Assembly (NCBI GenBank): GCA_000828075.3 | Contig: JXCB02000002.1 | Span: 1,478,659-1,542,658 of the forward strand | Length of the DNA stretch: 64,000 bases | Reading direction: 5' to 3' | Source of the DNA: Tolypothrix campylonemoides VB511288 | Lineage (GTDB): Bacteria > Cyanobacteriota > Cyanobacteriia > Cyanobacteriales > Nostocaceae | Shown here: positions 34,738 to 42,795 of the stretch, one piece after another | How positions within the stretch are numbered: position 1 is the stretch's first letter | Layout of the letters: each line of letters begins with the position of its first letter | Position numbers and translations under genes: made by a program | Notes under the pieces: generated by a model | Told to the model about the DNA's origin: nothing | Databases searched by the model: none | Seen by the model: only the letters and a program-made list of their open reading frames with translations

Positions 34738-37614
34738 TCAGCGCTTACTGCTGGTCAATTTCTCTCGTAGTTCTGTCCAGTGAACCCCTGCTAAACTAGG
34801 TAAGACAACGTGAGCTGCTCCCACTCGTTCCACCGGACCAAGTCCCACAGCCCACATCGCAGCCGCAAGCGCCGCCTCAATACCTGATGTTGCATCTTCG
34901 ACGACGACACATTGCTCAGGTTGAAGTCCTAACTGTTCGGCTGCGTAGAGAAATAAGTCGGGTGCAGGCTTGGATTGCGTCACGCTATAACCGTCAGCAA
35001 TCACATCAAAATAATCAGCAATTCCCAGTTTCTCGATCACTGTGCGAGCATTTTTGCTTGCAGAGCCAAGCGCTATCTTGATACCAGCTTGCTTCAACTC
35101 ATCTAACAACGCAATTGCCCCAGGTAATAAATCCTTTGGTGTGACTCTTTGGATAAAATCCACATAGTAGCGGTTCTTGCGCTCCATCATCTCCTGGATA
35201 TGCGCTTCTGAGTACTGCTTTTTACCAATTATTTTCAGCACCGAGCCGCGACGAGATACACCCCGCAGCGCTTCGTTTGCTTCACGATTAAAGGGTAATC
35301 CCTCTTCATCTGCCAGCTTCTGCCAGCCTAAGTAGTGATATTCTGCGGTATCTGTTATGACACCATCTAAATCGAATATAACTCCGCGAATATCCAGAGG
35401 CGCTACGTGATCTTGTCTAGGACGTAGGTCAAACTCGTGCCACTCGCCGCGCCAATGCAGCTTGAACTGCAAACGTTTCCAGCCAGGAGGCAGTTGTGGC
35501 GTTGCTACGGGTCCACTTTCTGCAAGTTGGACACCACCAAACCCCAGAACCACAGCTTGCCAAACACCACCAGCACTAGCCCCGTGAATTCCGTCGTCAG
35601 CGTTGCCACGGACATCTTCTATATCTACCAATGCGGCTTGCATAAACCGTTCGTAAGCTTCTTTTGATTTGCCTAAATCTGAGGCTAAGATGGCGTGAAT
35701 TGCTGGTCCCAATGAGGAACCATAAGTAATGTCCGTACGCGGTGCGTAGTAGTCCCAGTTTGTCTGTAGTATTTCTTGGGTGTAGGGAAATTCCTGTGAT
35801 TGCCGCATCAAATACAGAAGCATCAACACATCTGGCTGTTTGAGAACCTGCCGCTTGTTTCCTCCCTCAATGCCCAAAATGGCTTGCATGGAACGGGTGC
35901 GTGGTTCGTAGTCAGCCAAGTTGATATCTTCTAACTTGAAAAATCCCTCGAACTGCTCGATCAGTCCTGTGGATGAATCGTAGGAAATCCATATATTGGT
36001 GATGATGTCTTGCCAACGGGAAAGTCGTCCTGAAGTGAGTTGCAGTTTCTGCTGTAATGTGCTGAGGCGGTCGGGGTAGGTGTTATGCAGCCAGTCATAC
36101 ACTAAGAGCGCTTTCTCTAAGTGCCATTGCACCATCCGGTTCGTAAACACGCTGTTGTCTGCGAGTTCGTGGTATTCATCCGCTCCAATCACCCCACGAA
36201 TTTCATACCGTTCGTCTTTGGTGTCATACTCAACGCGGCTCCCCCAGAACACAGCGGTATCCAAAATAATTTCTGCGCCGCAGTCTCGCATCCACTCGTC
36301 GTCGCCCGTGGCTTGCCAATAGTTCCAAACCGCGTAAACGATATCAGCGCTAATGTGAATTTCGCGATCGCGGCACCAAATCCGGATGTCTTCACCGTAA
36401 AAATCATTAGGAGGCAACCAGCGCGGTGTCACTTCATCACCAGTATCTGCGCTTTCCCAAGCATACATTGCCCCTTTATAGCCGTAGTGAGATGCCTTGC
36501 GTCTTGCCCCATTTAATGTATGGTAGCGGTAAGACAGCAAGTTGCGAGCGAGTTTTGGTTGAGTGTAAGTGAAAAAGGGCAAAATAAAAATTTCTGTATC
36601 CCAGAACACATGACCGCGATAGCCAAAACCCGAAAGTGTTTTCGCGGGGATACTGACTTTATCATCATACAATGGGGCAGTGATCAGCAATTGAAAGATA
36701 TTGTACCGGACGGCAAGTTGAGCTTTGGTATCCCCTTCAATCAAGATGTCGCTTTTGTGCCAAGCTTGATCCCATGCTTGTACATGAGCATCTATCAGCA
36801 CCGGATACTCAGGCAGTTGAGCAAGTTTTTCACAAGCTGCGTGAGTTGGATTATTCACATCTCGCGATGTAAAAACTGTCACCAGCTTATCCACCGTTAT
36901 GGTTTGTCCTAACGAAGCCAGGAATGTGGTAGTTAAAGTAGGATAGCCTGGTGGACTGGCGACTTGTATCGAGGCATCAGTTCCTGATACTGTCATTCCC
37001 ACAGCCATCCCCAAGGCGATGCGGGTGTTGCGAGTTTGGAGGTGCAGCCATGTTCCTTGGTCGAACTTGCCTTGGTCGATCAATTCCCAGTGGTTGAAAC
37101 CTTGATTTTCTGGATATCCGTTGATGCTAGCTTGAACTTCAATGAAACCGTCAAAATCTACTGGCGTTAACCTCAGGCGCAGCCCCAACACATGCTCATC
37201 CGCCCGACTGGCAAAGCGTTCAAAGTAGAGGTCTATTGTTTTCCTGTTTGGGCTTCGCCAACGTACCTTACGGCTCAGAATACCTCGGCGCAAGTCAAGT
37301 TGCCGCTCATAGCTCAATATCTCGCCGCCTTCCATCCGGAAGCGTTCCCCATCAACTATGATAACCAGCGGTAGCCAGTCAGGACAGTTGGCAAGTTCGG
37401 TGTATACAAGAGGAACATTATCATAGACCCCATGAATGAAGGTTGCTGGCAAGTCATTCGGAAAACCTTCCTCAAAACCACCCCGCGTTCCCAAGTAACC
37501 GTTGCCAATTGTGAAAACGGTTTCTCTGTGGTGAACCTTGTTGAGGTTAAGCTGAGTTTCAATGAGTGCCCAATCTGTATAAATAAAGTGGTGGGAGTAA
37601 TCTTTTTGATCCAT
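34738..37614 (-). CDS. Fused GH65 disaccharide phosphorylase / beta-phosphoglucomutase
   Basis: 958 residues. Residues 1 to about 730 are glycoside hydrolase family 65 (kojibiose, maltose or trehalose phosphorylase type); the likely general acid is Glu480 in GVIGADEYHELADN. Residues 743-958 are a HAD-type beta-phosphoglucomutase: IFDLDGVITDTAEYH with the nucleophile Asp, GSASKN, and VVVEDATSGIEAA. Together they would turn a disaccharide plus phosphate into glucose and glucose 6-phosphate through beta-glucose 1-phosphate. The donor sugar cannot be read from sequence. It lies 29 bases after sucrose synthase, same strand. Confidence 0.92.
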   Translation of the reverse strand: MDQKDYSHHFIYTDWALIETQLNLNKVHHRETVFTIGNGYLGTRGGFEEGFPNDLPATFIHGVYDNVPLVYTELANCPDWLPLVIIVDGERFRMEGGEILSYERQLDLRRGILSRKVRWRSPNRKTIDLYFERFASRADEHVLGLRLRLTPVDFDGFIEVQASINGYPENQGFNHWELIDQGKFDQGTWLHLQTRNTRIALGMAVGMTVSGTDASIQVASPPGYPTLTTTFLASLGQTITVDKLVTVFTSRDVNNPTHAACEKLAQLPEYPVLIDAHVQAWDQAWHKSDILIEGDTKAQLAVRYNIFQLLITAPLYDDKVSIPAKTLSGFGYRGHVFWDTEIFILPFFTYTQPKLARNLLSYRYHTLNGARRKASHYGYKGAMYAWESADTGDEVTPRWLPPNDFYGEDIRIWCRDREIHISADIVYAVWNYWQATGDDEWMRDCGAEIILDTAVFWGSRVEYDTKDERYEIRGVIGADEYHELADNSVFTNRMVQWHLEKALLVYDWLHNTYPDRLSTLQQKLQLTSGRLSRWQDIITNIWISYDSSTGLIEQFEGFFKLEDINLADYEPRTRSMQAILGIEGGNKRQVLKQPDVLMLLYLMRQSQEFPYTQEILQTNWDYYAPRTDITYGSSLGPAIHAILASDLGKSKEAYERFMQAALVDIEDVRGNADDGIHGASAGGVWQAVVLGFGGVQLAESGPVATPQLPPGWKRLQFKLHWRGEWHEFDLRPRQDHVAPLDIRGVIFDLDGVITDTAEYHYLGWQKLADEEGLPFNREANEALRGVSRRGSVLKIIGKKQYSEAHIQEMMERKNRYYVDFIQRVTPKDLLPGAIALLDELKQAGIKIALGSASKNARTVIEKLGIADYFDVIADGYSVTQSKPAPDLFLYAAEQLGLQPEQCVVVEDATSGIEAALAAAMWAVGLGPVERVGAAHVVLPSLAGVHWTELREKLTSSKR

Positions 37615-37643
37615 AACAAACCAGGGTTTTTGAGATGAAACCG

Positions 37644-40055
37644 TTACCGTTGCATATGTTGTTCTAAAATTTTTTCAGCCCTAGGTTTGTAGAGCAGATG
37701 GAATAAACTTTCGAGATAACGAGATCTGGCTTCGCCGCTTTCTTGATTGACAAAGTTCCAAAAGCTATAGATTTTCGCTAACAATAACAACTGTTTGCTG
37801 TGTAACTGCCAGTTATATCTGTTACGGATGTGCTGAATCGCCCACTCTGATACTTTGTCCCAGTGTTCTAAATAAGCATTGCACTGGTCAACAAAGTTCA
37901 ATATCGTCTTGGCTGTTCCTTCTAGGTCTGTTGGATTAAGATGAAAACCATTTTCTCCATCTTCGATAATTTCTAAGGAACCGCCAAATTGAGTGGCGAA
38001 AGTTGGCAAACCGGAACTCATAGCTTCGAGAATCGTGCGTCCGAAGGCTTCAAACCGGGCAAAATGAACGAATATTCCGGCAAAATCCGCAATAACACGG
38101 TATGCTTCTCCAAGGTCATCTATAGGCAAGTGTATTCCTACCCAACGGATGTGACCATGAAGATTATACTCATGGATGATTTTGTGGAGTCTTTCGATTT
38201 CTTCTACTTCTTCTGAATTTATGGCTTGTTGCGGATGCAGCTTATCAGTCAGAATAATTAAGTTGCAACGCTGTTGCAATTGTTGACTTTTGCCAAAGCA
38301 TTCCGCCAAACCTGCAAGGTTATCAAGAGGAGTCATCGCACCAACCGCGAATATGGGTCGCTTGCTTTGGTTCTCTAGGTGTCCTAGTATTTGGGGATCT
38401 TCGGTGGTAAAAAGTAGGTCTTGGACTTTTCTGCTAACAGTAATGTCTCGGTCTTGTATCTGGTTATAAGAGAAGAAAATCTTTTCATTCACCCCTGGGG
38501 GTACCGTATTGAACTTAGGACTAAACAGGTCAATGCCATCGACCACATGATATAGCTCGGGCATCGTAAAACATTTGTAAGACTCATACTGACCGAGTGT
38601 ATCCGGTGTCCCCACAATTTCCTGGTAGGTCGATGTGATGATGAAGTCCGCAGCATTCATGCCGATGACGTCTGCTGTGTATTGTGCTGAAAAATGGTAT
38701 TTCTCTTCTAAATTCTGCCAGTACAAGTTGCTGAACAAATTTTTGGGTTTTTCTAACGAGTGAGCAATGTTGCACTGGGTAACTTTCAGACGGCGGGCAA
38801 GCAGAAAAGCAACTAAGTTACCATCGCTGTAGTTGCCAATGATTAAGTCGGGACAACCCCCAAATTGAGCTAAAAGTTCTTTTTCTGCATCCAGGGCAAA
38901 TGTTTCTAGGTACGGCCAAATCTCGTATTTAGAAATCCAGTTTTGCGTGACATTGGGATTAAACTCAGCAAAAGGAACGCGCAAAATCCAGGCATTTTCT
39001 GTTGAGTCAACTTTTTCGATGCGGAGGTTACACAGTGTTCCTTCGCAGTTGGGAATCAGGCGCGTAAGAATAATGACTTGGGGTTTAATACCAAGCACGT
39101 CTAATCCAGCAAGTTTGATTTCTTCTTGCAGTTTATTTTCTAAGTTACGCGCTTGCTCAAGAACATAGATCACTTGACCTGTTGTTTCAGGTCTTCCCAA
39201 AGCACCTTCTTGAGAAATCCAACCGTGTATGGAAACGAGGACAACCCGAAAGACTGACGGAACGCGGGAAACAAACGCTTCTAGAATGGCTGGTTCTGGA
39301 GTGACAATCAGTCGGTCGAGGAGTTCTAAGGTTTCACGCACCCGCGATGCGGTGTTACCCCAACCCGCTTCAAAACCGAGTTCTTGGAGGTCTAAGCGAA
39401 ATTTCTCGTAAGGTTCGTTGGGGGGACGTTCGTTGAGGAAACTCAGGGCTTGCTTGACTTGTTTCGCTAGCTGGATCACTGAGACAATGCGATCGCCTAG
39501 GAGCAAGGGGACGCCATTGTAGGAACGTTGGTGAAGAACATCAAATAATAACTCTAACCAGTATTGCGGGTCAGTCAATACTTGAGCGCACAGGTAACGG
39601 TTGAGGAAGCTGAAACCTTGACCAATGTTTCTGGGATCGCTAATTCTGGGGGTACCGTGGTAAAATGGACTGAAGTCTATTTCTAAAATTTGGGGTTGAA
39701 AGCGGTTGACAAAGCGATCGCCCACATCTAACAACCCTTGTGGCGTCATTTGCTCGAAGCCAGTCATATTTGCCCCAAGCCGCCAAACTTCCTGGCTACC
39801 AATCCTCGGTCGCAAAAGAAACCAAGTATAGTCCTCCTCTAAAACGATTTCATGGGTGTAGTGTATGAGTTTCCCTATAGAGGAAGAGTGGAAAAAGTAC
39901 GCTGGCTTTTGCGTATACTGGCAGTAGTCGGCAAAAGCTTGTAAAATCTCGTTTTTCAGGAAGTACCTTTTATCTAAGGCACTTAAAGTATTGACTAACT
40001 GACGCAGAGTAGTTTTTTCATCACTGTTTAAGACAGTTTGAACCAGTTCATGCAT
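37644..40055 (-). CDS. susA: Sucrose synthase
   Basis: 803 residues, GT4-type GT-B glycosyltransferase that reversibly makes sucrose from NDP-glucose and fructose. The N-terminal regulatory part is complete (DEKTTLRQLVNTLSALDKRYFLKNEI). The first Rossmann half has IIGNYSDGNLVAFLLA and CNIAHSLEKPK. The nucleotide-sugar half has GAMTPLDNLAGLAE and the E-x7-E region EAFGRTILEAMSSGLP. In heterocystous cyanobacteria SusA mainly cleaves sucrose. Operon with the GH65 fusion suggests a disaccharide-breakdown unit. Confidence 0.95.
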   Translation of the reverse strand: MHELVQTVLNSDEKTTLRQLVNTLSALDKRYFLKNEILQAFADYCQYTQKPAYFFHSSSIGKLIHYTHEIVLEEDYTWFLLRPRIGSQEVWRLGANMTGFEQMTPQGLLDVGDRFVNRFQPQILEIDFSPFYHGTPRISDPRNIGQGFSFLNRYLCAQVLTDPQYWLELLFDVLHQRSYNGVPLLLGDRIVSVIQLAKQVKQALSFLNERPPNEPYEKFRLDLQELGFEAGWGNTASRVRETLELLDRLIVTPEPAILEAFVSRVPSVFRVVLVSIHGWISQEGALGRPETTGQVIYVLEQARNLENKLQEEIKLAGLDVLGIKPQVIILTRLIPNCEGTLCNLRIEKVDSTENAWILRVPFAEFNPNVTQNWISKYEIWPYLETFALDAEKELLAQFGGCPDLIIGNYSDGNLVAFLLARRLKVTQCNIAHSLEKPKNLFSNLYWQNLEEKYHFSAQYTADVIGMNAADFIITSTYQEIVGTPDTLGQYESYKCFTMPELYHVVDGIDLFSPKFNTVPPGVNEKIFFSYNQIQDRDITVSRKVQDLLFTTEDPQILGHLENQSKRPIFAVGAMTPLDNLAGLAECFGKSQQLQQRCNLIILTDKLHPQQAINSEEVEEIERLHKIIHEYNLHGHIRWVGIHLPIDDLGEAYRVIADFAGIFVHFARFEAFGRTILEAMSSGLPTFATQFGGSLEIIEDGENGFHLNPTDLEGTAKTILNFVDQCNAYLEHWDKVSEWAIQHIRNRYNWQLHSKQLLLLAKIYSFWNFVNQESGEARSRYLESLFHLLYKPRAEKILEQHMQR

Positions 40056-40319
40056 AGCAAATTCCTGAACATTAGCTAGACCAAGACCTCATTCTTCTCC
40101 ACCAAAAAATGAAAATCGTTTTGTTTGTGTATAACAGTTCCAACAAAGGGTTATTTCTCCCCTACGTTAGCGCATATCTTGCTTAAGGGTTCAGCTTCTA
40201 CACAAAGGTTTTAGGTATCTGTTTACAATCTGAAACCATCTTTATTTCAGTAAAAAATATGAGATATTCTAAGAATAATGTCATATGTGCTACTTTTTTT
40301 CTCTATTTGCTAGTTAAAA

Positions 40320-40485
40320 GGGAGCATCCCAAAGCAAGCAAAAACCTTACTTACCCTCATCCCCTAACCCCTTCTCAACAGCGGGAGAAGGGCAATAAGA
40401 GTAGGACTTGACTCCCCTCTCCCTATTTGGGAGAGAGGTTGGGGGTGAGGGCAGAATGGCAAGTGTGTAAAATTGGGATGCTCCC
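40320..40485. mobile_element. 166-base MITE with 8-base target duplication
   Basis: Inverted ends GGGAGCATCCCAA (40320-40332) and TTGGGATGCTCCC (40473-40485). AGTTAAAA stands on both sides (40312-40319 and 40486-40493), a clean 8-base duplication. The interior has the same C-rich CCTCATCCCCTAACCCCTTCT and CCCTCTCCC words as other repeats in this window. The rest of the 577-base spacer (40056-40632) has no gene. Confidence 0.85.
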
Positions 40486-40632
40486 AGTTAAAAAGCATTT
40501 AAATTGATGGGATGAAGCGGACTCCAGAAAGCTTTCATCCCTACAGACGGCTCAAATTGCTTGGAAAAGAAGCGCATCACCAAGGACAAGGGAAGCCACC
40601 CCGGATACTGGACACCATTGATTTTAATGAGT

Positions 40633-41805
40633 TCAAAGCACTACTACACCTTTGATATAGTCGGGTTCTAGGTGATCGCTAATAAAGGCTTGAGGCACAG
40701 CTTCCAAGGACTGGTAACGATGGGTAATCCACGAAGTTACATCGATCTGCTTGGCTGCGAGCAAGCCAAGTGCTCTATCGTAGGTACATGGGCGTCCGTC
40801 GCTGCGGAACCCTCCTGACGCGCCAAGGGCAACAACCAGCGTTGGTTCCATGAATTGTAAGTTATTCAGTACGCTCAAATCTACACCTGCATGACCCAAC
40901 CCGTAGAGTAGAACTGTAGCCTGTCTGCGGATTAAGACAGGCATATCTCTAAAGACGGAACCAGCACCGCAAGCATCAATTAAAAACTCTACTCGCCGTC
41001 CATTAGTCTTTTCCTGGACAACTTCGGCTAAATCAACGACTTGGGGGTCAATTACCTCTGCACCAAAGCAAGAGGCTAATTCCCGCTTTCGCTGATTCGG
41101 TTCGCTGACTAGAATCAAGCCATCATAGTTTAGGACTTTGTACAGATATTGAATAAATAATAGCCCCGCAGGACCAGCACCAAAAATCAGAATTGACCGC
41201 ACGCGTTTATCGATATCTTCAGCATTAATTACATAACGGGTACGCTCGCGTGTCACCCTATCTAAGGCGTGACTGATACAACCAAGGGGTTCTGTGAGAA
41301 CAGCGGCGATAGTTTCCAAGTCAGAATTAATGGGTATGACATTTACAGCAGGAACCGCTATATATTCCGCGAGTCCTCCCGGTAAACCAGTGATGCCATG
41401 TTCTGCGTAAAACTGACATTGATGGGAGTCACTACTGGCACAGTATTCGCACTTCGGTTGTCGCCGTCGGCTAACACAGTTCAACACCTGATCGATAACG
41501 ACGCGATCGCCTATATGCAAATCTTTAACTAGGCTCCCTACTTCTTCAACGATACCAACAAGTTCATGACCTAGAATCTGCGGCTGCTCTACCAGTGGAA
41601 TCGCCTTTCCTCGCTGATTAATATTGTAGTTGGCTTGCCCAGAAAAGATGTGAAAGTCCGTGCCACACAATCCTACTGCTGACACACGTACCAAAACCTC
41701 ATGTTGCTGCACCACAGGGCGCGGTACTTCACGCAACTCTAGCTTAGCTATGTCCCCTAATACCATCGCTCTCATACTTGAGGTTTTCGATGTCAAATGG
41801 TTCAT
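40633..41805 (-). CDS. Zinc-dependent medium-chain alcohol dehydrogenase
   Basis: 390 residues. The catalytic zinc ligand Cys is in VGLCGTDFHIF and the His-Glu in LGHELVGIVEEVG. A structural zinc lobe is present (CVSRRRQPKCEYC...C). The cofactor site is ILIFGAGPAGLLFIQYLY. The C-terminus (SDHLEPDYIKGVVVL) resembles threonine/sorbitol-type dehydrogenases. It follows the sugar operon on the same strand but 577 bases upstream, so a sugar-alcohol substrate is only a guess. Confidence 0.85.
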   Translation of the reverse strand: MNHLTSKTSSMRAMVLGDIAKLELREVPRPVVQQHEVLVRVSAVGLCGTDFHIFSGQANYNINQRGKAIPLVEQPQILGHELVGIVEEVGSLVKDLHIGDRVVIDQVLNCVSRRRQPKCEYCASSDSHQCQFYAEHGITGLPGGLAEYIAVPAVNVIPINSDLETIAAVLTEPLGCISHALDRVTRERTRYVINAEDIDKRVRSILIFGAGPAGLLFIQYLYKVLNYDGLILVSEPNQRKRELASCFGAEVIDPQVVDLAEVVQEKTNGRRVEFLIDACGAGSVFRDMPVLIRRQATVLLYGLGHAGVDLSVLNNLQFMEPTLVVALGASGGFRSDGRPCTYDRALGLLAAKQIDVTSWITHRYQSLEAVPQAFISDHLEPDYIKGVVVL

Positions 41806-42021
41806 GTTAAATCCTAAGGAGATTAACCATATTCTCTTTCTTTAGTAACTATCCTAATACTAAAGGTCTTTGCTATACTTCTAGCAAGTATTAATTCCTT
41901 CTCATAATCTATGAGAAACGCAGAAAGATTTCTGTGCTATATTAATGCTTTTTGGTTAGACTTCTTGTCTCTAACCTTTCAATTCAAAATTGTAAAACCG
42001 TTTCGCAAGGAGGAAGGTTAA

Positions 42022-42162
42022 ATGGAGGCTTCTGGTAGTAGTAGTAGCCAAACTACTATTCAGGAATCCACAATGTTACTGTCTGACGAAGACCCAGACC
42101 ATAGTATCTGCGGTGGTCAGTTGGCGTCTGCGATGAATCTGCCCTCAGTGGCTCTCGTTTGA
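42022..42162 (+). CDS. Candidate 46-residue peptide gene
   Basis: ATG 42022 is preceded by AAGGAGGAAGG, the strongest ribosome site in the area. The peptide is MEASGSSSSQTTIQESTMLL, SDEDPDHSICGG, then QLASAMNLPSVALV. A Ser/Thr-rich head, an acidic middle and a GG followed by a short hydrophobic tail recall a leader-core peptide, but there is only one Cys and no modifying enzyme nearby. A hairpin begins 8 bases after the stop. Not recognised; coding status is not proven. Confidence 0.45.
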   Translation: MEASGSSSSQTTIQESTMLLSDEDPDHSICGGQLASAMNLPSVALV

Positions 42163-42170
42163 GTCATGCA

Positions 42171-42222
42171 GTTCATCTCTGGTCGCCACTGGGCACGGCG
42201 ACTGCAAGAATAGGAGATGAAC
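42171..42222 (+). terminator. Double-stem hairpin after the small peptide gene
   Basis: Outer stem GTTCATCTC (42171-42179) / GAGATGAAC (42214-42222); inner stem GTCGCC (42182-42187) / GGCGAC (42197-42202). It could be a terminator or a structured RNA element. Confidence 0.5.
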
Positions 42223-42795
42223 AATGCAAAATTTAATTTCAACTGCATAGTCTATAGTTGCCAGTTCCTTGTTCTTCTATGAAGATGTCAAGAAATTGGG
42301 GAGTGCGTCTTTTTCATCGGTTGTTTTGTCTCAAGCGTGGTGCATCAAGTAGGCTGATTTCTGAATCATTGAAGTAGGAAATCTGCATGATAAACTCATG
42401 CAATTTTATTCTGCCTACATTTCAAATTTTAACATCACAATTAACCAAATTAGTACACAGAAAACAGTGAACAGTTATCAGTATTGTGCCTTTTCACTGA
42501 TAACTGTTCACTCTTCCCGATTGCACTCATTCAATTTTTTTGAATATAAAACCACAGATGGACAATAAATAAAAGTTTTTCCTCTGTCTTCCCCCCAATG
42601 CATCGGGGAAAATGATGGGGGTGGACACTAGTTATTTATCTATATTTGTCTGCGTGCATCTCTTGTACATCTGCGGTTCCAAATAGCCAAAAACCGGATT
42701 TTTGCAAAAAAAATACTGTACAAATAACTGTACAAAACTTGATTTACAAAACTGCATTCCAAAAATAAATTTTAGCTTGTCATAGAGGTGAAGCC
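42223..42795. other. Spacer upstream of the MgtA-like gene
   Basis: No gene seen. A perfect 17-bp inverted pair AGTGAACAGTTATCAGT (42466-42482) / ACTGATAACTGTTCACT (42496-42512) is a dispersed hairpin. The last 100 bases are AT-rich and end with AGAGGTGAAG before the ATG. Confidence 0.6.

Noticed and set aside
41911..42021. 36-residue frame ending directly before the small peptide gene
   Set aside because: No ribosome site and no recognisable composition; kept only as a possible leader in the finding on the 46-residue peptide.
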